64,000 nucleotides of DNA from an uncultured Pseudophaeobacter sp. (lineage in GTDB: Bacteria > Pseudomonadota > Alphaproteobacteria > Rhodobacterales > Rhodobacteraceae). Below, piece by piece: positions 53,379 through 63,189 of this stretch (its first letter is position 1; every line of letters begins with the position of its first letter). The notes below the pieces were generated by a model, which did not search any database, was not told where the DNA came from, and saw only the letters and a list, made by a program, of their open reading frames with translations. Made by a program: the position numbers and the translations under genes. The DNA is taken from positions 1 to 64,000 of the forward strand of contig CAJQNB010000041.1 in assembly GCA_905479575.1 (NCBI GenBank), written 5' to 3'.

Positions 53379-54354
53379 TATCGAATGGTTTGCGCATCTG
53401 TTTGACGATGCTGACAATTTGATGCTCGATGGTGAATCTTCTGGGCGCTATGGCGTCGATCGCTACACCCAGGGCCGGGGTATTGCCCATGTGCTGCAAC
53501 GCCTGGATGCGGATGCGGTTATGGTCGTGGAGGCGCCTAACACCGGGCGAAATCAGAGCTGTAGAAGAGCGTTGGAACGCTTTGCCGCCGAGGCAGGCCT
53601 GCGCACGGATACTGCGGTTTCCGGTTTTGCCACCGACACCCATCAAGAAATCGCGCTGCTCTATGATCCAACGGTGCTGACCGTGAAGGTGGATCCCCAG
53701 GTCAGCAAAGACACGCCACGCTTTGATGATAGCTTTCATATTGATCTGGATGTGGATGACCGGATGGACCGGGTCCGGTTTTCCAAGCCGCCGCTGGAAC
53801 TGCGGGTCAACACCAAAGAGGGCATGACTTTGCGCCTGATCGGTGCGCATTTGAAATCAAAGGCCCCCCATGGGGCTGAAAACGCCAAAGACGTGGTGCG
53901 GCTCTCCATCGCCAACCGGCGCAAGCAGCTGGCCCAGGCGATCTGGCTGCATCGGCGTGTCGCAGACCACACCGAGGCCGGCGAACATGTGATTGTCATG
54001 GGGGATCTCAATGACGGTCCAGGGCTGGACGAATATGAGCGCCTGTTTGGAAAATCCTCGGTTGAGATCGTCATGGGGACAGAGCTGACCGATCCCCATG
54101 CACAAGGTCTGCTGAAACCGCGCGAGATTGTGCAGCCCTCGACCTCCCGGTTTTACAACGCCGCAACCAAGCGCTATTTTGGTGCGCTTCTTGATTATAT
54201 CATGATTTCCCACGGGTTGGAGGCCTACGCACCGCGCTGGCGTATCTGGCACCCGTTTGAGGATGCCGAGTGTTATGGCGACATTCCCCTGCGGGAGGCG
54301 CTATTGGCGGCGTCTGATCATTTTCCGGTCTCATTGGACCTTGGGCTGACTTAA
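53359..54354 (+). CDS. Endonuclease/exonuclease/phosphatase family protein
   Basis: 331 residues from ATG 53359 (GTG 53350 is the alternative; both overlap the DjlA-like gene). EEP-fold hydrolase: MRLVTYNIEWFAHLFDDADN, AVMVVEAPNTGRNQSCRRAL, LIGAHLKSKAPHGAEN, HVIVMGDLNDGPGLDEYERL (the GDxN motif) and the final LLAASDHFPVSLDLGL (SDHxP). All catalytic positions appear intact, except that the usual LQE glutamate reads VVEAPN, with Glu conserved. The substrate, nucleic acid or phospholipid, is unknown. Confidence 0.88.
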   Translation: MRLVTYNIEWFAHLFDDADNLMLDGESSGRYGVDRYTQGRGIAHVLQRLDADAVMVVEAPNTGRNQSCRRALERFAAEAGLRTDTAVSGFATDTHQEIALLYDPTVLTVKVDPQVSKDTPRFDDSFHIDLDVDDRMDRVRFSKPPLELRVNTKEGMTLRLIGAHLKSKAPHGAENAKDVVRLSIANRRKQLAQAIWLHRRVADHTEAGEHVIVMGDLNDGPGLDEYERLFGKSSVEIVMGTELTDPHAQGLLKPREIVQPSTSRFYNAATKRYFGALLDYIMISHGLEAYAPRWRIWHPFEDAECYGDIPLREALLAASDHFPVSLDLGLT

Positions 54355-54384
54355 TTTTTTACACAGAGAGACTATATTGACCCC

Positions 54385-54789
54385 ATGAAACATATTTTCG
54401 CTCCCGCCCTGATCGCCAGTTTTTTGATGGCCTCGCCGCTTGTTGCCCAGGACAGTGTCCCGCAGGATGGCGACAGTGGGGGCTCCAGCCTGATGGAGCG
54501 CGGGGCTGAGCTGTTTTGGAAAGGCTTGCGCGAAGAAATGGCGCCTTCCCTGGAGGAGCTGGAAGGGCTGATGTCTCAGATTGGCCCCTCAATGCAGAGC
54601 TTCCTGGCGGAAATGGGCCCGGCATTGACAGAAATCGCGGGCAAAGTCGAAGACTGGAGCCGCTATGAGGCGCCGGAAATCTTGCCCAATGGCGATATCA
54701 TCATTCGCCGTAAACCAGATGAACCAGACAGCACGCCACCTGAAGGTGGCTCAGCTGACGGGGCAGGCGACGGGTCCACAGATCTGTGA
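54385..54789 (+). CDS. Hypothetical exported protein
   Basis: 134 residues: signal peptide (MKHIFAPALIASFLMASPLV, cleavage near AQD 22), a helical amphipathic region (LMERGAELFWKGLREEMAPS and LEELEGLMSQIGPSMQSFLA), then WSRYEAPEILPNGDIIIRRK and an acidic low-complexity tail. Homologues in the group have been seen labelled as AAA+ ATPases, but no Walker motif is present. Starts 30 bp after the EEP gene, so probably co-transcribed. Confidence 0.75.
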   Translation: MKHIFAPALIASFLMASPLVAQDSVPQDGDSGGSSLMERGAELFWKGLREEMAPSLEELEGLMSQIGPSMQSFLAEMGPALTEIAGKVEDWSRYEAPEILPNGDIIIRRKPDEPDSTPPEGGSADGAGDGSTDL

Positions 54790-54848
54790 GCGATAGCACA
54801 TGCGGTCGCTGCCAAAGCAGAGCTCCCATGTGATCACATCAGCCGACC

Positions 54849-56393
54849 TTATTTGGTGATCTTGACGCTGAGCTCAGCCTCCAAGGCCTCAGCCAGCGAT
54901 TTCAGACGGCTCTCGGCCACTTCACCAAACAGATCCTCACAGGCGCGGGGCAGTTCCAAACACAGATGACGTTTGCGGGGCTGCCATTTCAACGTGCCAA
55001 TATCACCCTCTTCGCTGACCATCAGCATAGCGCCAAAACGCATGGCCTTGCCTAGGATCTCAGCTTCTTTTTGGCCCTTTTCGTCCAAAAGGTCGTAAAG
55101 ATACTCAAAGGCAGTGCCCTGTCTTTTGTTGCGGTAGCGATGCAGCAGGGCCAGGCCGAGAAAAATCCGTTCAGAGTGTTTCAAGCCGCCAAGATTGGCG
55201 CGGGTTGCATTATCAAAACAGACTTCGGCGCGATAATCCGGGTGGGCGCGCCAACTGACGTCATGCAGCAGGCAAGCGGCCTTGATCAGGCGCTTCTGGG
55301 CGTGCGGGCCAGAGCTGAACAGCGGCAGAACAAAATCATAGAGCGTTTTGCCAAAGCCTGGCAGTCGCGCGTCTTTGGACTCGGCAAAGCGGCAGGATTC
55401 CACCAGCGGGTCCCGGTTACGCAGCCGCTGCGGCATCTGCTCATAGAGCAGGCCTTCGCGAATGCCATAACTGGACACCGCAATATCCTTGGGCTTGAAG
55501 GTTTTGACCAGGCGCGACAGTACGTCGATGGCATAGGGCACAAGCGACATCCGCGCGGCAGAGATACCACAGGCGGTGCGCAGATCTTCGATATCATTGG
55601 TATCGATATATTTCAGGGTTTCCCGGACATCCCGCGCGGTCATACGGTATTCATGCAAAACCCGTAGGGGATAGCCACGCCGCATCATGTCAACACGGGC
55701 AATGGCGCGCCAGCTGCCGCCGACCAGAAACAGGCGATCCGTCTGCCGCCCCATTTCGGTGCTCAGCTCCTTCATGACCGCAGATATATGCGCCTTGCGC
55801 CCGCGACGCCCGCCCTTGATGTCACGCAGTTTCAGCGGCCCAAGCGAGGAGGTCATACGCTTTCCAACCTCACCATCGTGGATTTCAGCCAGCTCCATCG
55901 AGGAGCCGCCAATATCGCACACCAGCCCATAAGACCCGGGCCAGCCCAGCAACACACCCTGGGCCGACAGCCGGGCCTCTTCGCGCCCGTCAATCACCCA
56001 GATTTTCAGCCCGGTTTCCTGCAGGACTTCCTCGCAGAACGCCGGGCCATCCTCGGCGTCGCGCACTGCGGCTGTGGCCACCACTGACAGGCCCGGCAGC
56101 CCCATGCCCTGGGCAAGATGTTGGAACCGGCGCAGCGCTGCCAGCGCCCGGACGCGCCCCTTGGGGTTCAGCTTGCCCGTTTCTGACAGGCCCGCGCCCA
56201 GGGCACACATGATCTTTTCGTTGTAGAAATAGGCCGGGCTACGTGCAGCGCCGTCAAAGATCACCATACGAACCGAGTTGGAGCCGACATCAACCACGCC
56301 GACTCGCGATAGGGCGCGGGCGCTGGGGTCTTCAAAAACGGGGCGACCAAAAGGGCCTCCATCGGGGGCGGAGCTGGCCTTGGCTGGGGTCAT
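54849..56393 (-). CDS. ppx: Ppx/GppA family exopolyphosphatase
   Basis: 514 residues from ATG 56393 (TTG 56453 is upstream in frame). Actin-like ASKHA fold: RVGVVDVGSNSVRMVIFDGA (phosphate loop, ~29-48), VATAAVRDAEDGPAFCEEV, IDGREEARLSAQGVLLGWPG and CDIGGSSMELAEI; then a C-terminal HD-like helical domain (LIKAACLLHDVSWRAHPDYR). Cleaves terminal phosphate from polyphosphate or (p)ppGpp. Directly follows hdaA on the same strand; the polyphosphate kinase often found between them is absent. Confidence 0.92.
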   Translation of the reverse strand: MTPAKASSAPDGGPFGRPVFEDPSARALSRVGVVDVGSNSVRMVIFDGAARSPAYFYNEKIMCALGAGLSETGKLNPKGRVRALAALRRFQHLAQGMGLPGLSVVATAAVRDAEDGPAFCEEVLQETGLKIWVIDGREEARLSAQGVLLGWPGSYGLVCDIGGSSMELAEIHDGEVGKRMTSSLGPLKLRDIKGGRRGRKAHISAVMKELSTEMGRQTDRLFLVGGSWRAIARVDMMRRGYPLRVLHEYRMTARDVRETLKYIDTNDIEDLRTACGISAARMSLVPYAIDVLSRLVKTFKPKDIAVSSYGIREGLLYEQMPQRLRNRDPLVESCRFAESKDARLPGFGKTLYDFVLPLFSSGPHAQKRLIKAACLLHDVSWRAHPDYRAEVCFDNATRANLGGLKHSERIFLGLALLHRYRNKRQGTAFEYLYDLLDEKGQKEAEILGKAMRFGAMLMVSEEGDIGTLKWQPRKRHLCLELPRACEDLFGEVAESRLKSLAEALEAELSVKITK

Positions 56394-56449
56394 GGTCGCC
56401 TCATCAATTCTGCTTTGTGTTATCACGATGGGCCATGCCCAGATTTGGG

Positions 56450-57169
56450 TCAATCGCTGGTATATGCTACATTTTTGGTTACTTGTAGCGGATCATTTGG
56501 AAGGTCTTGTGACATCAGCCTGACCGCAAGAGGGCGCGACAGGGTGCGTCCTTCGGAGAGCGCCAGACTATCAAGCTGTTTTACGATGACAGCCGCAGCT
56601 GCAAATGAGCGATCCATATGGGCTACCAGATAAGGTATAACATCAGGTTTTGGCGTTACCTGCCTGTCGTTAAACAGTTTTGCCAGAACCACGGCAAGCA
56701 ACGCATCATCCGGGGCTTGCAGCTCGGCGTGGGTCGCGGCCTGCACCCGGCTTTGCAGATCTGCCAGCGACAGTTGCCAAAGATTCGGCGCAGCCCGCCC
56801 CGTCAACATCAGCGCATGGCCATTGGACAGAACCAGATTGTGTAGGTGGAACAGGGCGTTTTGGGCCTCTGGGTTGCCAGCAATGGCCGGAACATCTTCC
56901 ACCACCACCGGCGCCTGCGCCAATTTGGGCACCTGCTCTTCCCGCAGGCTGCTGGCCTGCAGGATCTTGGCACCGGTCTGACTGGCCCAGACATGGGCGA
57001 GATGGGTCTTGCCAGAGCCGGCAGGGCCGGTCAGAACCAGTTTGCCGCTGGGCCAGTGAAAGGAAGGGTCCAACAAGGCCACAGCCATAGCATTGGAGGG
57101 GGCGACAAAAAAGTCATCCCGCCCCAGGGCCGTTTTGGCGGGCAAATCAAAGCTCAGCTGTTGGGCCAT
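56450..57169 (-). CDS. hdaA: HdaA, DnaA-related regulator of replication initiation
   Basis: 239-residue DnaA homologue with the AAA+ part only. N-terminal AQQLSFDLP is the sliding-clamp-binding motif; Walker A is GPAGSGKTHL (~49-58); Walker B region VVVEDVPA; the C-terminal helical lid resembles DnaA domain III. No DNA-binding domain IV. In Caulobacter HdaA works with the clamp to stimulate ATP hydrolysis by DnaA and prevent re-initiation. It starts one base before the end of the AI-2E gene. Confidence 0.92.
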   Translation of the reverse strand: MAQQLSFDLPAKTALGRDDFFVAPSNAMAVALLDPSFHWPSGKLVLTGPAGSGKTHLAHVWASQTGAKILQASSLREEQVPKLAQAPVVVEDVPAIAGNPEAQNALFHLHNLVLSNGHALMLTGRAAPNLWQLSLADLQSRVQAATHAELQAPDDALLAVVLAKLFNDRQVTPKPDVIPYLVAHMDRSFAAAAVIVKQLDSLALSEGRTLSRPLAVRLMSQDLPNDPLQVTKNVAYTSD

Positions 57170-57170
57170 T

Positions 57171-58253
57171 TCAGGTCTCGTCTTTTTGCTGCAAGGCCGG
57201 GTGTTCCAAGCCCCGGTACAATCGGCTGTCGAGATACTGTTCTACCAGGAAACGCGCAACCACCCCGAGCGCGGCGGCCAGGGGCACGGCGACCAGCATA
57301 CCAACGAATCCAAAAAGGGCGCCAAAAACCGACAGCGCCAGCAACAGCCAGACCGGGTGTAATCCGACGGAGTTGCCCACCAGTTTAGGGGTAAGATAGT
57401 TGCCTTCGATCACCTGTCCAAAAGCAAAGATGGCGCCGACGATGCCAATCGACCACCAGTCGCCCCAGAACTGGAACAGGGCCAGGCCAATGGCCAACGC
57501 GCCGCCAATCAGCGCTCCGAGGTAGGGAATGAAGGTGACCATTCCGGCAATAAAGCCAACCGCCAGGCCAAAGTTGAGGCCGACAAGCATCAAGGTGACA
57601 GCGTAGTAGCTGCCCAGAATCAGGCAGACGGTGCCCATGCCGCGAATGAAGGAGGCCAGAACCGCGTCGATCTGCGACATCAGGCGGCGGATGATTGGGG
57701 CGTGATCACGCGGCAGCAGTTCGTCCACACGGGCTATCATACGGTCCCAGTCGAGCAGCAAATAGACGGCAACCACTGGAACAATGATAAACAATACCAA
57801 TACATTCAGAAGCGAAACTGCGGATCCGGCGATGCCCTCAACCAGTTCAATCCCTTTGCCCTGCAAGGTGCCAACAATCGAGGCAATGGTTTGTTGCGCC
57901 CGGCTGCCTTCGGTAAAGACAGAAGGGAAATGAGTCTGCGCAAAGGCTCGCAGATCCCGAAAGGCCTTGGGCAGGGTCTCGGTCAGATCAATCAGCTGAT
58001 TGATCAGCGTCGGCAGCAAGACAAGCAAAGCCAGCAAAAAGATCAGCATCAAGAACACGACAATCACAGCCGTGGACGTCGACCGACTGAGCCCCATGGT
58101 TTCCAGTCGATCAGCAACAGGGTCGATCAGATAGGCAATGGCCGCGCCCAGCACAAATGGCAGTAAAACGTCGCCCAGCGACCACATCACAATGGAAAAA
58201 ATCAGGGCGGCAATGCCCCAGTATTTGAACTGTTTTTTTGCCGGAAGGGCCAT
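57171..58253 (-). CDS. AI-2E family transporter (PerM-like)
   Basis: 360-residue inner-membrane protein with about eight hydrophobic segments; YWGIAALIFSIVMWSLGDVL at the N-terminus, a long central cytosolic/periplasmic stretch (~85-150) and the C-terminal FIPYLGALIGGALAIGLALF and GNYLTPKLVGNSVGLHPVWL motifs typical of the family. Named after E. coli TqsA, but many members do not move AI-2. Operon AI-2E-hdaA-ppx on the minus strand, with one-base spacing to hdaA. Confidence 0.9.
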   Translation of the reverse strand: MALPAKKQFKYWGIAALIFSIVMWSLGDVLLPFVLGAAIAYLIDPVADRLETMGLSRSTSTAVIVVFLMLIFLLALLVLLPTLINQLIDLTETLPKAFRDLRAFAQTHFPSVFTEGSRAQQTIASIVGTLQGKGIELVEGIAGSAVSLLNVLVLFIIVPVVAVYLLLDWDRMIARVDELLPRDHAPIIRRLMSQIDAVLASFIRGMGTVCLILGSYYAVTLMLVGLNFGLAVGFIAGMVTFIPYLGALIGGALAIGLALFQFWGDWWSIGIVGAIFAFGQVIEGNYLTPKLVGNSVGLHPVWLLLALSVFGALFGFVGMLVAVPLAAALGVVARFLVEQYLDSRLYRGLEHPALQQKDET

Positions 58254-58482
58254 GACTGCGCTGCCTTTTTGCGGACTGATCCGTAGGATCTTTGCTCAGT
58301 CATCGCCCAAGGCCGCGCCCCTTGCAAGAGGAGCGCGCGGCTCTGGGGTTAATCTGAGCTGTTTTTTTGCGCCGAAAGTCCTACTTTGGCGCGTGCTCCG
58401 GTCCCTGCGAATCCCACCCAGGCTGTGTTGCCGGGGTGGTGTGGTCCTGCCCAAGGCGAGAACAGCGCCGGGATGGGGCAGG

Positions 58483-59847
58483 TCACTCGATCCTGACGCC
58501 TTGGCGTTTCAGTTCCGCCTGCAAAGCGGTGATGTCCACAGCCTCCAGCGCGCAGTCTGACTTGACGGACAGGGCCGCAGCAATGCCTGCGCCTTGGCCC
58601 GCGACGGCACAACAGGCCATGTTGCGGGTGGCGGCATGGGCGATTCTGTCGCCACCAATGGCGCGACCGGTCACCAGCAGACCTTCGACTCCCTTTGGCA
58701 ACATGGCGCGATAGGGGATCTGCATGTAGCGTCCGGTGGTGGGCAGGATCAACACGCCATAGCCATCAATGAATTCCGGATAAATCCCGATGCTATCGTC
58801 AAAGCGGCCCTGGTTGCGGGTCTCATCCTCGGTAATATTGTGGTGGGCGTCGATCTTGCGGGTGTCGCGAATGCCGATGGTCATGCCAAAATTGCGCAAC
58901 CGCGCCGCTTCGCAGCCCGGCGTGTAGGCATTCAGCGCTTTTATCGCCAACATGGCCTGTTTGCGGCCTTCGATTTCGCCAATGGTCATGCTGTCGGGGT
59001 CGGTGCCGTCGATGCCTGCCAGATGCACCAGGTTCATATAGGTCATCTCGCCACTGTCATGCACCGCGCCCCAGGTGCCGCCAATGGTGTTGAGATGCGC
59101 GGGGATCACCCCGTCGCGGATCGCTTGTCCAAAGGGTTTGGCCAAAAAGGGCGAATACATCTCGTCTTCTTTCCCGGAGGTTTCGACCTGCCATTCGCCA
59201 GTGGACCAGTCAGCATAGGTCTGCGGGTCGGCCTTGACGCCCTCGATGAATTTTTGCTTGTCGACACCTGCGATGTGGAACATGACGCTGGCCGCCTGCA
59301 TTTCCTCCACCGGGGTTTTCACTGTAGGCGCCCCCATCATATGGGCAATGTCCGCATCCCCAGTGGCGTCGATCACCCGTTTGGCCAGCACCGCTTCGCG
59401 GCCTGCCTTGCTTTCGACAATGACGCCGGTGACACGGCTGCTTTCCCGGATCGGGGCCACAAAGACCCGGTGCAGCATGGGGTGGATTCCGGCCTCTTCT
59501 ACCAGCTTATCTGCCACCAGTTTGAAGCCCTCGCTGTCCAGCTCATAGGACAGGGATTGGCTTTCGGGTACGGCGGCGCCCATGGATTTGGCACGGTCTT
59601 CGAATTCCCAGCCTATCCCCCCGGCCTCAACCGTTTGCTCGTGACGATACCAGGCAAAGCCCTCCACGCCGACGGTGGTGATATTGCCACCAAAACAGCC
59701 AAACCGGTCCAGCAGAGTCACGGCAACACCAGCCCGTGCCGCAGCCAATGCTGCGGCCAGCCCGCCGGGGCCAGAGCCCACCACCAGTACCTCGGTTTCA
59801 TGGATCACCGGTATCTCACGGGCTGGTTCAAGAATGGTTTTGGTCAA
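58483..59847 (-). CDS. FAD-dependent oxidoreductase (FAD_oxidored family)
   Basis: 454 residues starting at TTG 59847, chosen because AAGGAG lies six bases upstream and the protein then begins MTKTILEPAREIPVIHETEV; a longer frame to TTG 59931 has no ribosome site. N-terminal FAD fold EVLVVGSGPGGLAAALAAAR; later DATGDADIAHMMGAPTVKTP and LLVTGRAIGGDRIAHAATRN. This PF12831-type family includes predicted dehydrogenases of unknown substrate. No close partner genes on the same strand. Confidence 0.85.
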   Translation of the reverse strand: MTKTILEPAREIPVIHETEVLVVGSGPGGLAAALAAARAGVAVTLLDRFGCFGGNITTVGVEGFAWYRHEQTVEAGGIGWEFEDRAKSMGAAVPESQSLSYELDSEGFKLVADKLVEEAGIHPMLHRVFVAPIRESSRVTGVIVESKAGREAVLAKRVIDATGDADIAHMMGAPTVKTPVEEMQAASVMFHIAGVDKQKFIEGVKADPQTYADWSTGEWQVETSGKEDEMYSPFLAKPFGQAIRDGVIPAHLNTIGGTWGAVHDSGEMTYMNLVHLAGIDGTDPDSMTIGEIEGRKQAMLAIKALNAYTPGCEAARLRNFGMTIGIRDTRKIDAHHNITEDETRNQGRFDDSIGIYPEFIDGYGVLILPTTGRYMQIPYRAMLPKGVEGLLVTGRAIGGDRIAHAATRNMACCAVAGQGAGIAAALSVKSDCALEAVDITALQAELKRQGVRIE

Positions 59848-60121
59848 GTCTTTCTCCTTAAAGACAGCGAAGCAGCTCCGGGCTGGTCGTGAGGTTTCCG
59901 CTAACAGATATATTCTTGTATGGTCGTTCAAGTTATTTTTGCGCTGCTCGGATGGAAAAGTGACAACATCGCGCTGACAGGCCGGTAAAAATCACTTGGG
60001 TCGGGCCGACGGCTTGCCAGGCGGTCCGTGCTTTCGTGCCTCTGCTCTTGCTCGCCTTCGTCGCAGCCACTACACCGGGCGGGATCGCGAAAACACGAAC
60101 CACATCAGCTCTGGAGCCATC

Positions 60122-61477
60122 ATGCGCCTGTCCCGCTATTTCCTGCCTGTTCTGAAAGAGACCCCCTCCGAGGCCCAAATTGTCAGCCACCGCTACATGC
60201 TGCGCGCCGGAATGATCAAGCAATCCTCTGCTGGCATCTATTCCTGGTTGCCGCTTGGCTTCAAAGTGCTGAAAAAGCTTGAAGGCATCGTGCACGAAGA
60301 GCAGCAGCGCGCCGGCCACATTCCGATGCTGATGCCCACCATCCAATCGGCGGATCTGTGGCAAGAGTCCGGTCGCTATGATGACTATGGGGCCGAAATG
60401 CTGCGCATCAGCGACCGCCATGGCCGCGATATGCTGTATGGTCCCACCAATGAAGAGCTGATCACCGATATTTTCCGTGCCAACGTCAGTTCCTACAAGG
60501 ATCTGCCGCTGACCCTCTATCATATCCAGTGGAAATTCCGCGATGAGATCCGTCCGCGCTTTGGCGTGATGCGGGGGCGCGAATTCTACATGAAAGACGG
60601 GTATAATTTCGACCTCACCCAGGAGGACGCGCTGCACGCCTATAACCGTCACCTGGTCAGCTACCTGCGCACCTATGAACGCATGGGCCTGCAAGCCATT
60701 CCGATGCGCGCTGACGGCGGGCCAATTGGTGGCGATTATACCCATGAGTTCCTGGTGCTGGCGGAAACCGGTGAAAGCGAGGTCTTTTATGATAGCGCCG
60801 TCACCGATCTGAGTTTTGGGGATCGTGAAATCGACTATGACAGTGTCGAGCAGTGTCAGAGCGTGCTGGAGGAGTTCACCTCAAAATATGCCCGCACCGA
60901 TGAGACCCACGATGCGGCGCTGTTCAACGAGGTGCCAGAAGAGCGCCGCCGGGTGGCGCGCGGTATCGAGGTTGGCCAGATCTTCTATTTTGGCACCAAA
61001 TATTCCGAGGCCATGGGCGCAACCGTGCAGGGGCCAGACGGCAAACCCACCCCGGTTCACATGGGCTCGCATGGCATTGGTGTGTCGCGTCTGTTGGGCG
61101 CCATCATCGAAGCCAGCCATGACGACAAGGGCATCATCTGGCCCGAAGGCGTGACGCCGTTCCACTGTGGTATCGTCAACCTCAAGCAGGGCGATGACGA
61201 GGCAGACGCTGCCTGTAACCAGCTGTATGCGGCGCTGACCGCACTGGGGCTGGAGCCGCTTTATGATGACCGTAAAGAACGCGCCGGCGGCAAATTTGCC
61301 ACCATGGATCTGATTGGCCTGCCCTGGCGCATCACTGTTGGCCCCCGTGGTCTGAAAAACGGTGTGGTTGAACTGACCTCGCGTCGCAGCGGCGAAAGCG
61401 AAGAGCTGAGCCCGGAAGATGCGGTGAAAAAGATCGCCGCAATCTATGCCAAGCACGGGGCCACCCGGGGTTTCTGA
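60122..61477 (+). CDS. proS: Prolyl-tRNA synthetase
   Basis: 451 residues from ATG 60122 ([20 protein letters not shown]); an upstream in-frame stretch to 59996 is not conserved-looking. Class II synthetase: motif 2 [27 protein letters not shown] region, motif 3 [19 protein letters not shown], and a C-terminal anticodon-binding domain. The INS editing domain is missing, as in other alphaproteobacteria, so mischarged Ala-tRNA(Pro) would need a free-standing editor such as ProX/YbaK elsewhere. A strong terminator follows. Confidence 0.97.
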   Translation: MRLSRYFLPVLKETPSEAQIVSHRYMLRAGMIKQSSAGIYSWLPLGFKVLKKLEGIVHEEQQRAGHIPMLMPTIQSADLWQESGRYDDYGAEMLRISDRHGRDMLYGPTNEELITDIFRANVSSYKDLPLTLYHIQWKFRDEIRPRFGVMRGREFYMKDGYNFDLTQEDALHAYNRHLVSYLRTYERMGLQAIPMRADGGPIGGDYTHEFLVLAETGESEVFYDSAVTDLSFGDREIDYDSVEQCQSVLEEFTSKYARTDETHDAALFNEVPEERRRVARGIEVGQIFYFGTKYSEAMGATVQGPDGKPTPVHMGSHGIGVSRLLGAIIEASHDDKGIIWPEGVTPFHCGIVNLKQGDDEADAACNQLYAALTALGLEPLYDDRKERAGGKFATMDLIGLPWRITVGPRGLKNGVVELTSRRSGESEELSPEDAVKKIAAIYAKHGATRGF

Positions 61478-61512
61478 TCCCAGATTGGGCGGCAAGACTT
61501 ACATGGCGTCTA

Positions 61513-61548
61513 GGGGAGGCGGGCCAGATGGCGCGCCTCCCCTTTTTT
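61513..61548 (+). terminator. Intrinsic terminator of proS
   Basis: GGGGAGGCG (61513-61521), 12-nt loop, CGCCTCCCC (61534-61542), TTTTTT. Confidence 0.93.
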
Positions 61549-61569
61549 GAATTTACGGTATGTTCCGCG

Positions 61570-62934
61570 TTATGAGGCGCGGCTGAATTTGGCATCCGCT
61601 GGCATGTGGGCATCAAACAGGCTGGCAATAATCCGGGTCATCGGGCGTCCATCTTCGGTGATTTCCAGCTTTGCATCCGTCAGGCTGACCAGATCGCCAA
61701 AGCGGCCAACCACCTGGTCCAGATCCGCGTCCAGCCCGGCGGTCAACGTGCCAAATTGCTGCGTGAGAGCCTCTCGATCCAAGGCAAAATCACACATGAT
61801 CATTTCAATGGCGCGGGCGCGCATCAGGTCTTCCTGCGTCATCTCGTGGCCTCGTGCGCCAGCCAGGTGCCCGGCTTCGATATGTTTGATATAGGCCGGA
61901 GTGGCCGCGGCATTCTGCACATAGCCACCTGGAAGCCGCGAGATGGACGAGGCACCAATACCAATGAGGGCGGGGCAGATGTCTTCTGTATAGCCCTGAA
62001 AATTGCGTCGCAGATGACCGCTGCGCGCCGCCTTGGCCAGGCCGTCGTCCGGCAGGGCAAAGTGGTCGATACCAATGGCTTGGAACCCGGCTTCGGCAAA
62101 GGCGGTTGCCGATTGTCCCGCCAGGGCAAAGCGCGCCTGATCATCCGGCAGAACCGTCTCATCAATCAGCTTTTGGCGCTTGGCAACCCAAGGCACATGG
62201 GCATATCCAAACAGGGCGATGCGGTCGGGCTTGAGGCTCAGCACCTTGTCCAGCGTATCCGCCATGCGAGCCGGGGTTTGATGCGGCAGACCGTAGACCA
62301 GATCGGCATTCAGCGAGGTAATCCCGGCAGCGCGCAGATCTTCGACACAGGCCAGGGTTGCCTCATAGGGCTGCTGGCGGCCAATGGCCTCTTGCACCAG
62401 GGGATCAAAATCCTGGATGCCAATACTGGCCCGGTTCATGCCCTCGGCGGCAAGGGCGGCGATTTTGTCCCGGTCCACCAGGGTTGGGTCGATTTCCACC
62501 GAGAACTCCCAGTCCGGTGTCTGCGCAAACACGTCTTTGACGGCGCGCGCCAGCCTGTGGATCAAAGCAGGGGGCAGAATGGTGGGTGTGCCACCGCCCC
62601 AATGCAGCCGCCCCATGCGCAGGCCCTTTGGCAGGGTGTCTGCCAGCAAGGCCAGCTCGGCCTCCAGCGTGCCTATATAGCTCTCAACCGGGCTCAGCGA
62701 TTGGGTGCCCTGGGTGCGGCAGGCGCAGAACCAGCAAAGGCGTTCGCAAAAGGGGATGTGGATATAGACCGAGACCGGAACCTTTGGGTCCAGGGCTGCC
62801 AGCTGTCGCTGTTGCGACATCAGCCCGATATTGGGGCTAAACACCGGCGCGGTGGGATAGGAAGTATAGCGGGGCACGCGGCTGTCAAAAAGCCCAAGCG
62901 CAGCAAGGCGATCAATCTGTTTCATGACTCCCAT
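61570..62934 (-). CDS. hemN: Oxygen-independent coproporphyrinogen III oxidase
   Basis: Radical-SAM enzyme converting coproporphyrinogen III to protoporphyrinogen IX without oxygen. 454 residues from ATG 62934 (ATG 62925 is three codons later). Cluster motif CERLCWFC (CxxxCxxC), LHWGGGTPTILPPALIHRLA, FSVEIDP and NRASIGIQDFDPLVQEAIGR. The PRYTSYPTA N-terminus marks true HemN rather than HemW. An Fnr-like box 26 bp upstream fits anaerobic induction. No second heme gene is adjacent. Confidence 0.95.
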   Translation of the reverse strand: MGVMKQIDRLAALGLFDSRVPRYTSYPTAPVFSPNIGLMSQQRQLAALDPKVPVSVYIHIPFCERLCWFCACRTQGTQSLSPVESYIGTLEAELALLADTLPKGLRMGRLHWGGGTPTILPPALIHRLARAVKDVFAQTPDWEFSVEIDPTLVDRDKIAALAAEGMNRASIGIQDFDPLVQEAIGRQQPYEATLACVEDLRAAGITSLNADLVYGLPHQTPARMADTLDKVLSLKPDRIALFGYAHVPWVAKRQKLIDETVLPDDQARFALAGQSATAFAEAGFQAIGIDHFALPDDGLAKAARSGHLRRNFQGYTEDICPALIGIGASSISRLPGGYVQNAAATPAYIKHIEAGHLAGARGHEMTQEDLMRARAIEMIMCDFALDREALTQQFGTLTAGLDADLDQVVGRFGDLVSLTDAKLEITEDGRPMTRIIASLFDAHMPADAKFSRAS

Positions 62935-62959
62935 TTGTCCCTTAATCCGTGATCTCGCT

Positions 62960-62973
62960 TTGCGCAGGATCAA
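62960..62973 (-). promoter_or_regulatory. Fnr-like box in front of hemN
   Basis: Minus strand TTGAT-CCTG-CGCAA; the consensus is TTGAT-N4-ATCAA, so one half-site is perfect and the other has two changes. Centre is 32 bp upstream of ATG 62934. FnrL control of hemN-type genes is known in Rhodobacter. Confidence 0.45.
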
Positions 62974-63143
62974 ATAGGGAAGAAAATTTGGTCCTCTTAC
63001 TTCCCTCTTTACCCGCCCTCTGACCTCCCTCTGGCTGGCGGGATAAGCTGTTGAAAAGAAACCTGACTATGAAAACCTCCCCGGATCCTGCCTGCTATTG
63101 CACGGTGTCGTGATTTTTTATGGCCCTAGCTTCGCTTTTCCGT

Positions 63144-63172
63144 TTGACGCCCGCCGCGCATCGCCTTATACG
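63144..63172 (+). promoter_or_regulatory. Promoter of tRNA-Leu
   Basis: TTGACG (63144-63149), 17-bp spacer, TATACG (63167-63172), placing the start near 63180, ten bases before the tRNA. Same -35 sequence and spacing as the rnpB promoter. Confidence 0.65.
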
Positions 63173-63189
63173 GCCCCAACACGACACCT

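Noticed and set aside
58594-59892. 432-codon plus-strand frame over the FAD oxidoreductase
   Set aside because: Antisense to a protein with clear FAD motifs; no recognisable fold.
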